A stretch of DNA of 64,000 bases from Delphinus delphis. Taxonomy: Eukaryota; Chordata; Mammalia; Artiodactyla; Delphinidae. Below are positions 12,366-23,059 of the stretch, in pieces (position 1 is the first letter of the stretch; every line of letters starts with the position of its first letter). Under the pieces are notes generated by a model. The model searched no databases. It was not told the origin of the DNA and was given only the letters and a program-made list of their open reading frames with translations. Where the stretch lies: positions 60,138,080 to 60,202,079 of the forward strand of contig NC_082694.2 of the NCBI RefSeq assembly GCF_949987515.2. Reading direction: 5' to 3'. The position numbers and the translations under genes were made by a program.

Positions 12366-12565
12366 GGGCTTCCCTGGTGGCGCAGTGGTTGGGGGTCCGC
12401 CTGCCGATGCAGGGGATGCGGGTTCGTGCCCTGGTCCGGGAAGATCACACATGCCGCGGAGCGGCTGGTCCCGTGGGCCGTGGCCGCTGAGCCTGCGCTC
12501 CGTGGCGGGAGAGGCCACAGCAGTGAGATGCCCGTGTATCGCAAAAAAAAAAAACAAAAAAAAAA
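12366..12565 (+). mobile_element. CHR-2 type tRNA-derived SINE
   Basis: Full-length cetacean-type SINE from 'gggcttccctggtggcgcag' through the A/B-box tRNA-like head and the 'gagaggccac' 3' block to a mixed A-rich tail. A perfect 10-bp target-site duplication (ctcaatctcc) flanks it at 12356-12365 and 12566-12575. Long overlapping ORFs across it are fortuitous. It lies in an RMDN2 intron, antisense to the gene. Confidence 0.95.
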
Positions 12566-12575
12566 CTCAATCTCC

Positions 12576-13107
12576 TTTGTCACATGCCTCAGTGTACTTT
12601 CCCTTCCATTCTAGAAGATGACCTATGGTCCTTCCCTGAGAAAACTAGGGTGATACGGCAGGAACTCTTTCAGCTTCTGGTCCTTACACCCACAAAGGTA
12701 TCTACCCTGTATTTCACAGAATCAAAACCACCATCAACTGCAAGAAAGGAAAAAATGTTGCCAATTAAACTACGACACAGTGATATGATCTATTAATTGG
12801 TGGTAAGATACATCTTGACTTAGGAAATGTTAAAATGTGAAAGAAGGTTCATCTTATAATCAGTGACATACAGTATGTCTGACCCCACACACTCCTCCTT
12901 AGGTTAGGTTAGGTCTTCAAGGGCACTCAAATGGAACTGAGGTGACTGTTATGGTACTTCGGTAGCCAGGCACCTTGGGAGGTAAAGTCTGAGTTCTGCC
13001 GGCACTTCACACACATATTGGCCTTATCCCCCCTCCCTTTATCTCCTAGGATAATGTTTTTAGAGCACTCTGACACCTTGCACTTTCTTAACTGGGGATG
13101 ACGAAGA
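12576..13107. other. intron sequence, no recognised feature
   Basis: No gene or repeat is recognised. A short (TTAGGT)n-like stretch near 12899-12914 is too brief to matter. Confidence 0.4.
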
Positions 13108-13290
13108 AAAGAGGCAGTGTAGCACGGTGTATAGACTCTGCGCTTTACCAAGGAATTATCTAATCTTTCCCAGACTTATCTCTAGAATGAGGATAACAGT
13201 ATCATCTTCCTTAGAGAGTTATTGTATGGATTAAAGGAGATAATGAATATAAAACATTTAGAACAGGATCTGGAACAAATTTTTGATGGA
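13108..13290 (+). mobile_element. MIR-like SINE
   Basis: Ordered relics of the MIR consensus: 'aggcagtgtagcacggtgtatagactctg', an 'agaatgaggataacagtatcatctt' counterpart of the MIR 'aatggggataataatag' block, then 'ttattgtatggattaaaggagataatg'. Confidence 0.7.
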
Positions 13291-14489
13291 GTTGACTTTC
13301 ATTTTCTTCTGTAATATCTGTGCACAGAACTGGGATCTTTTTCTTTCCATTATATGACACATAGAATTACTGTAATATTTAATGCATTGTATCTATTGGT
13401 CCTGGGCATTGGAGAGGACACTTAAAGATCTAAGTTTTATCGTTGGTCCCAAGAATCAGGGGCACCCAGATTCACCTGTGGACTCACTAGTAGGAGGAAT
13501 GAACATAGTGCGCTTCAAGTTGTGAACAAAGCGCAAGAAGCAAGATCACTAGGTGAGGCTTCTATAGACAAATGTCTCCAAATTGGAGGCAAAAGCCAAG
13601 AGAATGTAAGTTCGACAGGTGCAAGGACTTGTTTGTTGCCACTGCACCACCTACAAGAGTGTAGCTCGTAGTCAGTGATCAATAAATATTTATTTTAGAA
13701 ATGAATGATTTTGCAAGCTTGTTCTACCTGTCTTTCTTAATAACCCACTGGCTATTATATATATATATAAATGTTATAGTAATAGAAGCACTAACCAGGA
13801 ATAGTGTAATGTTATGTAATAATGTAATGTAGAATATGGCTTAAGCTATGTAACATTTTTTCCTAATCTAGAACTATCTTACTTGGAGTGGGAGTTTTAG
13901 AGATTTTATATTGTCAGTTCCCATTTTTACCAAAATACTATCTTGAGGTTAATAAAATTTCCCTGGAGTCTACAAGTGATACTGTTCTCTTTCCTCAACA
14001 TGTTAGCTCAATACCTAAGCTGTACTGCTGCTAACAGGGTCAGGCCACACCTTGTTTCATGGGTTATTTCCTTCATTTCCCCTTTGTCTTCATTTCTGAC
14101 TTAATTCCTCTCTGGTATTTTTACTCACTCTCTATATTGGCTTCCTCTCTGTAGCCTAAAACTATGCTCAAGGGCCCCCCCACCCCCCAGCCCTCACCCC
14201 AGCTTGAAACAGGAGCGTTTAGCATCTGGCTCTAGGATGCAAGAGTACCCCGCACTTATTGTTTGTTCTTGGCCTTTGGGGCTCTGGTTGAAATAGACTG
14301 AGAGTATCCCTCTTTAACATTGTGTCACATTTTGTTAAAACTCTGTTTTACTTGTGAGCCTTTATCTTATGCCCTGCTGTATTTCGAGAGTCTATACAGT
14401 ACCTACCACAGAGAAGACACTCTCATCAAATGAATAAAAGGGACTGCAACTGTTAGTGCTTCCCTTCCTTTACTATTATTTTTTTTAAA
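13291..14489. other. intron sequence with weak L2 traces
   Basis: Probable L2 3'-end traces at about 13,640-13,700 ('gatcaataaatatttatttt') and 14,380-14,440 ('agtacctaccacagagaagacactc'). A short (TA)n run lies at 13757-13769 and a C-rich tract at 14174-14188. Nothing else is recognised. Confidence 0.45.
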
Positions 14490-15345
14490 GAAATTCATAG
14501 AAGAAAAGAGCTAAATGGCAAATAAACTATGAAAAGCTGCCCAATCTTACTAATGCTCAGGGAAATGTAAACTGAAATAATGATTACTTACCACATCATC
14601 GCCATCAGTTTGGCTAAAACTAAAAAGTCTGATAATATAAGAATTTGTATGGAAAAATAAGAATTCTCATACACTGTTTATAGGATTGTAAATTGGTATA
14701 CTCTGAAGGATAATTAAGTAATAGAAAATAACAGTGTATTTAGGTCTATAACTCAGCAATTCCACTTCTAAGTATATACTTTCAAATTATTCCACATGTA
14801 CATAAGGAATTATGAAGAAAGGTGTTCAATAAAGCATTGTTTATAAAAGCAAAAAAATGGTGACCTAAACATCCATCAATAGGGAACTAAATTTTTTTTG
14901 AATTTTATTTTATTTTTTTATACAGCAGGTTCTTATTAGTTATCTATTTTATACATATTAGTGTATATACGTCAATCCTAATGTCCCAATTCATCCCATC
15001 ACCACCACCCACCCCCCCAAGAGGGAACTAAATTAAGGCATATTATTCATACAATGGAATGCAACATAGCAACTGAAAAGAGTGAAATAAGTTTACGTAT
15101 ATCAATATGGAAAAATTTCCTTAAAAAGTTGATGCATAAGCAAATTACAAAGTGTTATGTACCCTACAATGCCATTTATGTAAAATTTTAAAACCAAAGA
15201 CCATTTATTCATTGTTTGTGTAAACAAGTGTATGTAGGAGTGCATTAAAACTTTCAAAGGAAGATTGCACACCAACTTCAAGATAATGGCTACCTCTGAA
15301 ATGAGTACAAGAGGATCTCAATTGTATGTGTAGCATTTCATTAAA
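14490..15345 (+). mobile_element. old LINE-1 3' end, interrupted by a younger L1 fragment
   Basis: Plus-strand late L1 text ('ctcagggaaatgtaaactgaaa' near 14558, 'cagcaattccacttctaagta' near 14754, 'caatggaatgcaacatagcaactg' near 15054) is split by an antisense L1 3' end at 14894-15021. Joining across the insertion restores colinearity with the consensus order, which shows the sequence of events. Confidence 0.8.
14894..15021 (-). mobile_element. short cetartiodactyl L1 3' end nested in an older L1
   Basis: The reverse complement of an L1 3'UTR ('tatacagcaggttcttatta', 'aattcatcccatcaccacc'), with a poly(T) at its left end. It is bounded by a perfect 13-bp target-site duplication, agggaactaaatt, at 14881-14893 and 15022-15034. 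Heavily 5'-truncated. Confidence 0.88.
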
Positions 15346-16206
15346 AAAAAAAATCTGAAACAAAAAAAATTTTTTTGCAAATTTTTACTTTTACAACATG
15401 AAGGGATACAGAATCACCATATCCTGAATATCTGAATTTGTCTTTCTCTCAAGGCCTTGAAAAATTGAAGTTCAACGCTAAACCTGACTTGGAGGAAGTA
15501 GATAGTGGTAAAAATAAAAATGTAAATGAACAAAAAGCAAAGTCTATATTTTGGCTCATGAAAATTAAAGTCTAAGAAGTTTTAAATAAAACCTCAAAAA
15601 CCTGTATCTGTCTGTGGTCTTGCTTTCATGACCATCTTCTATTATTTATAAAGTAATAGCATCTAAGGTACTAGGTATTATGGCTTTTATTGTGCTGGTG
15701 CTCTTTGTGGGTAGATTTCTGGGGTTTCTTTTTATTTTCTTTTCAAATAATCAGCAATGTGTCTGTTGATACTATCTGAAGGTTATCATGTGAACTTAAT
15801 ACTAAAATGAAAATACCAAGTCAAGAAAAAAATCAAGAAGGCCCATAAGGTGCTATACAACCTTGCTCACCTAACAGAATTATCTAATTTTCAAACTCAT
15901 GTATTCTCTTAAAGCCCACATGAAATGGAAGAACAATGAATTTTATTATGGGGTAATATTTTAACCAAAACTGGAATAAGATTTAACTTCTGAAAGGGAG
16001 GTTTCTGAAGCTTTATATACCATTGTGATATAAATAACACTTTTAAACCCATGGTTTGATAGAGCAATATAGCTAAAAGGTTGACAGAAGAAAGAAAATT
16101 GGGCAGCTTAAAAAAGAAAATGAACTAAAAAGTTTTCAGAAATAGGGAAAGACTTAAATGTAAACTGAAAACATCAATGTGAACTAATGACTTAAAAAAT
16201 ATTTTA
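15346..16206. other. intron sequence, no recognised feature
   Basis: AT-rich intron without a repeat or exon that I can name. Confidence 0.4.
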
Positions 16207-16396
16207 GGGCTTCCCTGGTGGCGCAGTGGTTGAGAGTCCGCCTGCCGATGCAGGGCACACGGGTTCGTGCCCTGGTCCGGGAAGATCCCACATGCCGCGG
16301 AGCGGCTGGGCCCGTGAGCCATGGCCGCTGAGCCTGCGCGTCCGGAGCCTGTGCTACGCAACGGGAGAGGCCACAACAGTGAGAGGCCCGTTTACC

Positions 16397-16432
<36 letters not shown>
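16207..16432 (+). mobile_element. CHR-2 type tRNA-derived SINE
   Basis: Complete SINE head and body ending in 'gaggcccgtttaccgc' and a 35-bp pure poly(A) at 16399-16433, which then passes directly into a (TA)n microsatellite. The A-pure tail suggests a fairly recent insertion. The ORFs that overlap it are not genes. Confidence 0.95.

Positions 16433-16433
<1 letters not shown>

Positions 16434-16478
<45 letters not shown>
16434..16478. repeat. (TA)n microsatellite plus poly(T) at a SINE tail
   Basis: About 18 TA units at 16434-16470 followed by eight T. They sit exactly where the 3' target duplication of the SINE should be. Confidence 0.95.
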
Positions 16479-16481
<3 letters not shown>

Positions 16482-17454
16482 TGATTTTTCTTTATCCTGT
16501 CCCTAAAGGGGCCAAAACAGCCTCTGGTATCATCCTGCCTAAAAACAGTACTACCCTACACTCCCGATTTTGGTACCTAGTACTATTTCTCACAGAAATG
16601 AACCAATGCTGCCAGGACGGTAGCTGATTCCAAGTCTTGGAGCAGGGGCCCAAACCAAAATCAGTTGAAACAATATTACCAAGAAGCAAAGATGCCTTCC
16701 AAGATGTTCACGCTAGTTCTAAGAAGGGAAAAGAACCCTGGCAGGCCCACTGATGAGCCTGCCAGGGTCATGAGATTTTGAGCCTTTAGTCATCATCACC
16801 TCCACAACTAATTAAATGAAATTAGCTGAGACGAAATAAGGCATAAATCCGTAAGTCCACGATGATACAAAGAGAGGCATGCAGAAGATTCTAATAATGT
16901 TTACAGAAAATGCATTCTACTGATCTACCCACTCAAGTTTTAATCAACAACGAAGAATATAATTAGATGTTTTTCTTTTCGTGTGTAAAACTAATAATAT
17001 CAGCCAATTGTGATTGACATCTATTTTACTAAAAGAAGTCAAAATCTCTAGGTGCCTCTTGCAAAGCATAAAATTTACATATGGAACATGTAATTGTCAT
17101 TTGCTGTTTTAATTTTGCTATCAAGGACACTATGTATCAAGGCTACAACCCATCTTAAATGTGGTAATGGGATTATGACTGTATCTCACCATGACCAGTT
17201 GTTTCTGTCCCAAGAAGGTTATAAGAGGACATGCAATCTAAAACTGAAACAAATATATTTTATAAAACCTTACTTTCAAAAAAAAATGTTTACTTATTTA
17301 ATAAGTTTGTTTCTAGGTGTTTATTTAGAAAGATGTGTTAGATCTTTCTGTATCTTATTCCTTTCAAAACAGAAAAAGAAACAAATTGTTTTCATTTCTT
17401 TGCTTTTGTTTATTTTTCTAAAGTAGAGCTAAGGGGGAAACAGTTTCTCTCCCT
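16479..17454. other. intron sequence with one strong hairpin
   Basis: No gene or repeat is identified. It contains a perfect 12-bp inverted repeat at 16735-16768, listed separately. Confidence 0.4.
16735..16768. repeat. perfect 12-bp inverted repeat, 10-nt loop
   Basis: accctggcaggc at 16735-16746 and its exact complement gcctgccagggt at 16757-16768 are separated by ccactgatga. The stem is GC-rich in AT-rich surroundings. Confidence 0.9.
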
Positions 17455-17990
17455 CTATTTATTTTTAAATTTTTATCTTATTCTGGATTATAGTTGATTA
17501 ACAATGTTGTGTTAGTTTCAGGTGTACAGCAGAGTGATTCAGTTATACATACACATGTATCTGTTCTTTTTCAAATTCTTTTCCCATTTAGGTTATTACA
17601 GAGTATTGAGCAAAGTTCCCTGTGCTATACAGTAGGCCCTTGTTGGTTACCTATTTTAAATATAGCAGTGTGTACATGTCAGTCCCAAACTCCCAATCCA
17701 TCCCTTCCCCCCGGTAACCATAAATTTGTTCTCTAAGTCTGTGAGTCTGTTTCTGTTTTGTAAATAAGTTCATTCATATCATTATTTTTTAGATTCCACA
17801 TGTAACCGATATCATATATATTTGTCTTTCTCTTTCTGACTTACTTTGCTTAGCATGATAATCTCCAGGTCCATCCATGTTACTGCAAATGGTATCATTC
17901 TTTTTAATGGCTGAGCAATATTCCATTGTATATATGTACCACATCTTCTTTTTCCATTCAACTCTCCCTCTGCTTTCAATGCCATTCATT
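17455..17990 (-). mobile_element. cetartiodactyl L1 3' end, 5'-truncated
   Basis: Read on the minus strand it runs from late ORF2 into the 3'UTR. The 66-codon ORF at 17789-17989 contains MWYIYTMEYCSAIKKN and ends YMISVTCGI, the C-terminus of L1 ORF2. The 3'UTR then carries complements of 'cagttatacatacacatgtatctg' and 'gtacagcagagtgattcag'. Only this 3' end is present, so it is a dead-on-arrival copy. Confidence 0.9.
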
Positions 17991-18714
17991 GTCCATTATT
18001 GTCTAGTCCATTATTAGGGCTCTAGTACATCTACTCTCGTACTCTTGCTAACAAAGGCACCCACGATCAAGCAAGAGAAGGGGATGTCTTACTTGATATC
18101 AACCTTAAAGTTTTGATATGTCTAGTTGTTTTTAGCAGTATGTGACTACTATTCATAGATTTCACAAATCCCTCTTGAACCCACATAAAAAAATTTATGT
18201 CTACACCATTACTTGAAATTAATTAAGTCCCATAATTATCTTCTTTTCATTTGTCCTAAACTTATCCTAATCTTATCAAAGGTTGCCTGTCTTTCTAGAA
18301 TACTAGAATTTCTTGAGCAAGCCTGTGCTCAGCTTAACCAGGGTCTTTTAAGATTAAGGGCCATTGATCCTTTTGGCCTAAACTCCTGCATCAGGGCTGC
18401 CATCTCTTCCCTCAGTCTAGCAGATCTTCTCTGGCTAGTCTTTAGTTCCACTATGTCCCTTCTAAGGTGTGATTGCCAAAACTGCACATAGGACTCCTGG
18501 TGAGGAAACACCACAGATCTACATAAGGTAAGATAACCATCGGTTTGTCTTCAGTAACTCTCAATGATGCGCAATGTTATGGTTGGATTTTTATCATTAT
18601 CAGAGTCCTAAGCTGCTCTTCTCTATACCCATAATAATTAACAAGTGTCTTTTCTGAGTTACAGTTCTAAATTATTTAGAACTATTTTAGATTCCTTTTA
18701 AACATTTCATTGCC
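17991..18714 (+). mobile_element. possible CR1/L3 relic in otherwise blank intron
   Basis: The part at about 18,440-18,530 ('gtgtgattgccaaaactgcacataggactcc') resembles the CR1/L3 3' consensus text about components causing a 'cagaactggacacagtactcc' pattern. The rest is unassigned. Confidence 0.35.
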
Positions 18715-19076
18715 TGGACTTCCCTGGTGGTGCAGTGGTTAAGAATCTGCCTGCCAATGCAGGGGACATGGGTTCGAGCCCTGGTCCAGGAAGATTCCAC
18801 ATGCCATGGAGCAACTAAGCCCATGCGCCACGACTACTGAGCCTATGCTCTAGAGCCTGTGAGCCACAACTATTGAGCCCACATGCCACAACTACTGAAG
18901 CCCATGCACCTAGAGCCCGTGCTCCACAACAAGAGAAGCCACCGCAATAAGAAGCCCACGCACCGCAACGAAGAGCAGCCCCCGCTCACCACAACTAGAG
19001 AAAGCCTGTGTCAGGCAACGAAGACCAAACGCAGCCAAAAATAAATAAATAAAAATTAAAACAAACAAACAAAAAC
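18715..19076 (+). mobile_element. CHR-1 type tRNA-derived SINE
   Basis: Long CHR SINE with the repeated 'cacaactactgagcc' units after the tRNA-like head, then an (AAAT)n/(AAAC)n tail. It is flanked by a 12-bp target-site duplication with one mismatch: catttcattgcc at 18703-18714 and catttcactgcc at 19077-19088. Confidence 0.95.
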
Positions 19077-19379
19077 CATTTCACTGCCTATTTCAAAACC
19101 AGTCTACAACTTTTCCTGTTGTTCAGGAACACAAATTTTTAAGACCTTCTTGTTATCTAGATCTAGCATTTGTGGCTCTTCTCTCTCTGAAAGATTTTTC
19201 ATAAGTTATTTCTCCAGTTCTATATAAAGATGCTAAGTAATTCCAGTCCTAGCATTGATCTCAAAGACCTCATCAACCATTTACACTTCTTTATCTATGA
19301 AATCACCCTTAAATCCCTACACTTTGTTTCCTCTTTCCAGATCCCCTCTCCTTCTTCTGATTCTATAGTTATTTAGCAG

Positions 19380-19500
19380 ATCACTCATTAATTCAAGAAA
19401 TAGTTACTGGCATCTACTCAGTGGGAGGCACAATAATAGGTGTTAGGAATACAATGACGAAAACACAGGGTCCCTGCCTTAAAGAATTTCAGGCTATGCT
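19380..19500. mobile_element. LINE-2 3'-end fragment
   Basis: Diverged L2 text: 'tcactcattaattcaagaaatagttactgg', 'gtgttaggaatacaatgacgaaaacacagggtccctgcc'. Confidence 0.65.
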
Positions 19501-19695
19501 GCATTCACTGGTGCACCTTTATTTACTTGCCTATTTTACTCCTTAGAAACACTAGTCAGGCACAATTCCTTTTTTCATAAATCATTTGTTTTTCCCCTAA
19601 AAGAACATTATTTATGTTCTTGATTGTAGAATTCAATGAATTACCCATGCAAGGATGAAACTGAGTCACTTGTACATTCTCAAATCTTTTTAGGT

Positions 19696-19853
19696 CTGCA
19701 CTGCCCAATTCAGCAGCCATTAGTCCCATGCGGCTAATTTTAAATTAGTTACAATGAAATGAGATTAAAAATTCAGTTCCTCAGTTTCACTAGCTACATT
19801 TCAAGTGCTTAATAGCCACATGTGGCTACTGGCTACCATATTGGGCAGCACAG
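19696..19853. mobile_element. short hAT-type non-autonomous DNA transposon
   Basis: Terminal inverted repeats ctgcactgcccaa (19696-19708) and ttgggcagcacag (19841-19853) match in 11 of 13 positions. The interior has 'catgcggct...' and 'gtgcttaatagccacatgtggctac', typical of a short mammalian hAT family whose name I cannot give with certainty. Flanks tttaggtc and tttagacc are a plausible 8-bp target duplication. Confidence 0.7.
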
Positions 19854-20232
19854 ATTTAGACCATTTCCATCATCACAGAAAGTTTTATTAGACAGTACTT
19901 TTTGGACAGTCCTTATGCAAGGGGTCACACAGTGGCCACATACAAAAACAGGTTACACATTTTGGCAAACAATCACTGTCTTCCTCAATACTCATGTGAT
20001 GCCACCTAGCACTAGAGTAAGTTACATTCTTTTTGTCATTGAGGTCTAAACTAAAATACTGACCTCTATGGAATAAGGTTTTAATTGTAACATAAGACAA
20101 AAGAATCACTCCTTTTTATGCCTTCTCAGTAACAGAATATATGACTGGGAATGTATAATGAAAGTACCTAAGTAATAGCAATAATGCAATAAATAATCAA
20201 TTCAACATGGGAAACATCTTAAAGAATCTTAC

Positions 20233-20700
20233 CCTCCTTCACTTTCCGCTTCCTCTGAACTATTACTTGTTGCTGAACTTTGAACTGTGACAAGCCTTCT
20301 TTTTCTAGCTCTGTGCTGAGGACTTATCTTGTGAACAGTTATCTTCCCTCCAAGTTCGCCTTGGATGTATTCCTCCAGCTTTGGAATGGCTTCTTTAAGA
20401 ACTCTGATTTCCTCTTTGAGTTCTTCCATATTTGTCAGTAATTCATTTAACTTCTCCAATATCTGAAGTTGCCTTCCTTGAAAGATCGCTGTTGTTCCTT
20501 GGCCATTAGGCATTTCATCTTGCAAAGGCATCAAATCAAGTGAATTACCCAGAGAAAGAAATTTAGGTAAATCCATTGCTGTCCTTGGCTTACGAACCTT
20601 GTGGTACCACAGAAGCAGCAAGCTGATTCCAGTAGTTCCCACCATGATGCCAAGTATCATTTCTTTGTTTGTGGAACGAGGCATTTCCTGGTTTTTGTTT
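20233..20700 (-). CDS. RMDN2: RMDN2 first coding exon (N-terminal 151 residues)
   Basis: RMDN2 belongs to the RMD family, whose members bind microtubules or membranes; the C-terminal TPR-like half is encoded elsewhere. The acceptor 'tatacttttaattttag' ends at 20701, a 16-nt 5'UTR follows, and the ATG is at 20684-20682. This start is chosen because the longer open frame (to 20750) would read through the acceptor into intron. The peptide starts MPRSTNKEM and has a hydrophobic anchor at residues about 9-27 followed by basic HKVRK. A coiled coil spans about 71-111 (QLQILEKLNELLTNMEELKE, then EEIRVLKEA), with a basic HRARKRR patch at 124-130 and a Ser/Glu-rich end. The exon ends GGAGG|GTAAGA at 20233, leaving a codon split after two bases; intronic TAA follows. 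The residue pattern matches RMDN2 of other mammals closely, with no stop or frameshift. Confidence 0.95.
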
Positions 20701-22235
20701 CTAAAATTAAAAGTATAAATGTAAATGAACATTGTTTCTGTCTTTCCCAAGACAAAAATATTAGGGCTTTTTCAGTCAACAAAAACCAAGTCTACCTCAT
20801 CACAAAAAAATTTAATAACACTTGATAAATCACAAACTAAAATAAACTATGAGTAATTGCCTCTATAATGTATGTGGCTGAATAGAAATACTACCTGTAT
20901 GGATATTACTGACAACCAGTGTAAAGTATCAACTGTAATTCAGAATTTGTATTCTACTTCTGATCTGAAATTTACTCTTTACTATATATTTTTAAAGGGT
21001 ATGATAGAGGTAAAAGCATCATTATAAATTTCTGAAAAAACTATTTAAGAATTCAAATTATGCTTAACTGTGTCTGAATCTTTTATTTGTATAAAATTAA
21101 CTAGTGTGCTAATATCTGGGTTTTATCTAATCTTTAAGGAAAGTCCAAGAAAAAGCTCTTCCTTGGCATCTAGTTAACATTTTGTACTCCAATTTAGAGT
21201 GATAAACATTTTAAAATGGGCTTTGAGATATAAAATATACAAAGAGTTGTGGCAAGTGTGTAACCACCTCATCTCTTTTATTCAACATGGAAAGCAGAGA
21301 TGCTAATGTATGTGCAGGCTTTACCTCCTTTCTTCTGACCTGGAATTCTTCTGCTTCTTACATTTCTATTTCTGTCTGGGGTCTTAATGTTTTTATTTTC
21401 TTTCAAATGTTCACTTATTTTTAAAGTAACAAAAAAGTAATTTCTTTGACTCCTTTCTCCTTCTGAACTTTCACAATTTTGCATCAAAGACCCAAGCTTT
21501 GGGCTACACGGGCCTAAGCTTCCATATAAACTTATAAACTTCCATATAAACATAAACTTGTTGCATATAAACTTAGCTACTTTGACAAAATGCACCATAA
21601 TCTTTCTTTACTTCATCCACTCTTCACTAGTTTTATTGCTTATCACTGTTCTTAAAGAAGGCCACTAAAGGAAAACAATAATATAAATCCCCCTTTCCTT
21701 CTGAGACTTTAAAATGGCAATGAGTATATAAATACAAGGATAAACTTCCGTAATGAGAGTAAAATATAATAAGGCTTTTATACAGACTTTGAAGTTTCCA
21801 AAATTGTTTTCCCATCAATTTCCCCTATTTTATAAATAGGTAAACACCTGTATTAAATTTTGTTTGCAACTTGGGAGAAATGATACAAATAATGGTAAAC
21901 TGTCTGTTACGAAATTAAATTTGCAAATATTTCGGTTTGTTTTTCCTGACACTTTCTCGAGGAGCAAATTATTATAGCATTGCCACCCTTAATCCCTGAT
22001 AAAAGGGAAACAAAGAGGAAAGTACTATGATCTCCCCAGGTTTCCAGTTGGAGGCAATTTCTGGACTATGGCACAGGGAAGGGAAAACCAAACAGAGCCT
22101 GGTAATCTCACTGAGTTGAAAAGAGATCAGAGTTCAGAGAAACTGAAGCACCCAGAATTTGTGCCCACTTAGTACTGAAGATGAGGGAGTTATGCAGAGA
22201 AAGAGTTCCAGAAATACGCATAGGGCTATTCTTGA
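20701..22235. other. RMDN2 intron, no recognised feature
   Basis: Intron between the first coding exon and the CpG island. The stretch 20701-22235 holds no repeat or exon that I can support. A short direct repeat 'ttccatataaac' is present near 21518-21551. Confidence 0.45.
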
Positions 22236-22239
22236 GTCT

Positions 22240-22532
22240 TTTTTTTTTTAATTTTTAAAAATTTTTATTTATTTATTTCAGCTGTGCCAGGTCTTAGTTG
22301 CAGCACGTGGGATCTTGGTTGTGGCATGCAGGATCTTTAGTTGTGGCATGTAGGATCATTAGTTGCGGCATGTGGTGTCCTTTTAGTTGCAGCCTATGGA
22401 ATCTTTAGTTGTGACATGCAAACTCTTAGTTGTGGCATGCATGTGGGATCTAGTTCCCTGACCAGGGATTGAACCTGGGCCCCCTGCATTGGGAATGCGG
22501 AGTCTTAGCCACTGGACCACCAGGGAAGTCCC
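22240..22532 (-). mobile_element. tRNA-derived SINE, CHR-related
   Basis: The complement of a CHR-family SINE with degenerate tandem 'ggcatgcaggatctttagttgt' units. The tRNA-like head appears as 'gattgaacctgggcc...ccaccagggaagtccc' at its right end and poly(T) at the left. It is older than the CHR-2 copies. Confidence 0.88.
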
Positions 22533-22838
22533 TCTCCTTGCACCTTTAATTGAATACCAATCTGCACATGCATAGAGTGAAACCCCACTGAGCCAGGCAA
22601 AAAACAATTTCAAAGGAAAGAACAATTACCAGGAAGCTGTACGCTGAACTATTCCTAAAGATTACACAGGACTGGTAAGTGTTCAAGTGTTTACCATCCA
22701 GAGTGTACAGTGTGTATGAGTTACTTGAGACTTTCAGTAGAGGCTTCAGAAGGGTAATGGCTTGCTAATGCAGCTAAATTAACACTAGAGTTAAGGCTAT
22801 TTAGACCTGCTCTAAAATAGATTAAAAATGAGCCTTCA
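22533..22838. other. intron sequence, no recognised feature
   Basis: Short unassigned intron segment between two SINEs. Confidence 0.4.
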
Positions 22839-23039
22839 GGGCTTCCCTGGTGGCGCAGTGGTTGAGAGTCCGCCTGCCGATGCAGGGGACACAGGTTCGT
22901 GCCCCAGTCCGGGAAGATCCCACATGCCGCGGAGCGGCTGGGCCCGTGAGCCATGGCCGCAGAGCCTGTGTGTCTGGAGCCTGTGCTCCGCAACAGGAGA
23001 GGCCACAACAGTGAGAGGCCTGCGTACCGCAAAAAAAAA
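22839..23039 (+). mobile_element. CHR-2 type tRNA-derived SINE
   Basis: Full-length copy ending 'gaggcctgcgtaccgc' with a short A tail. A perfect 9-bp target-site duplication, gagccttca, lies at 22830-22838 and 23040-23048. Confidence 0.96.
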
Positions 23040-23059
23040 GAGCCTTCAAAGGATCAAAC

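Noticed and set aside
12290..12621. Overlapping ORFs of about 100 codons
   Set aside because: They lie inside a CHR-2 SINE and its tail; the same translation recurs at the other CHR-2 copies.
12899..12914. Telomere-like TTAGGT repeats
   Set aside because: Fewer than three units and not the TTAGGG unit.
16505..16700. Possible processed pseudogene (translation AKTASGIILPKNS slightly resembles a GroES/HSP10-type protein)
   Set aside because: The similarity covers about a dozen residues and the rest does not follow the family; too weak to name.
17789..17989. 66-codon minus-strand ORF as a gene
   Set aside because: It is the C-terminal end of L1 ORF2 in a truncated copy.
20685..20750. Upstream extension of the RMDN2 reading frame to an earlier ATG
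   Set aside because: The extension crosses a clear splice acceptor at 20701-20702; the conserved protein starts at the ATG at 20684.
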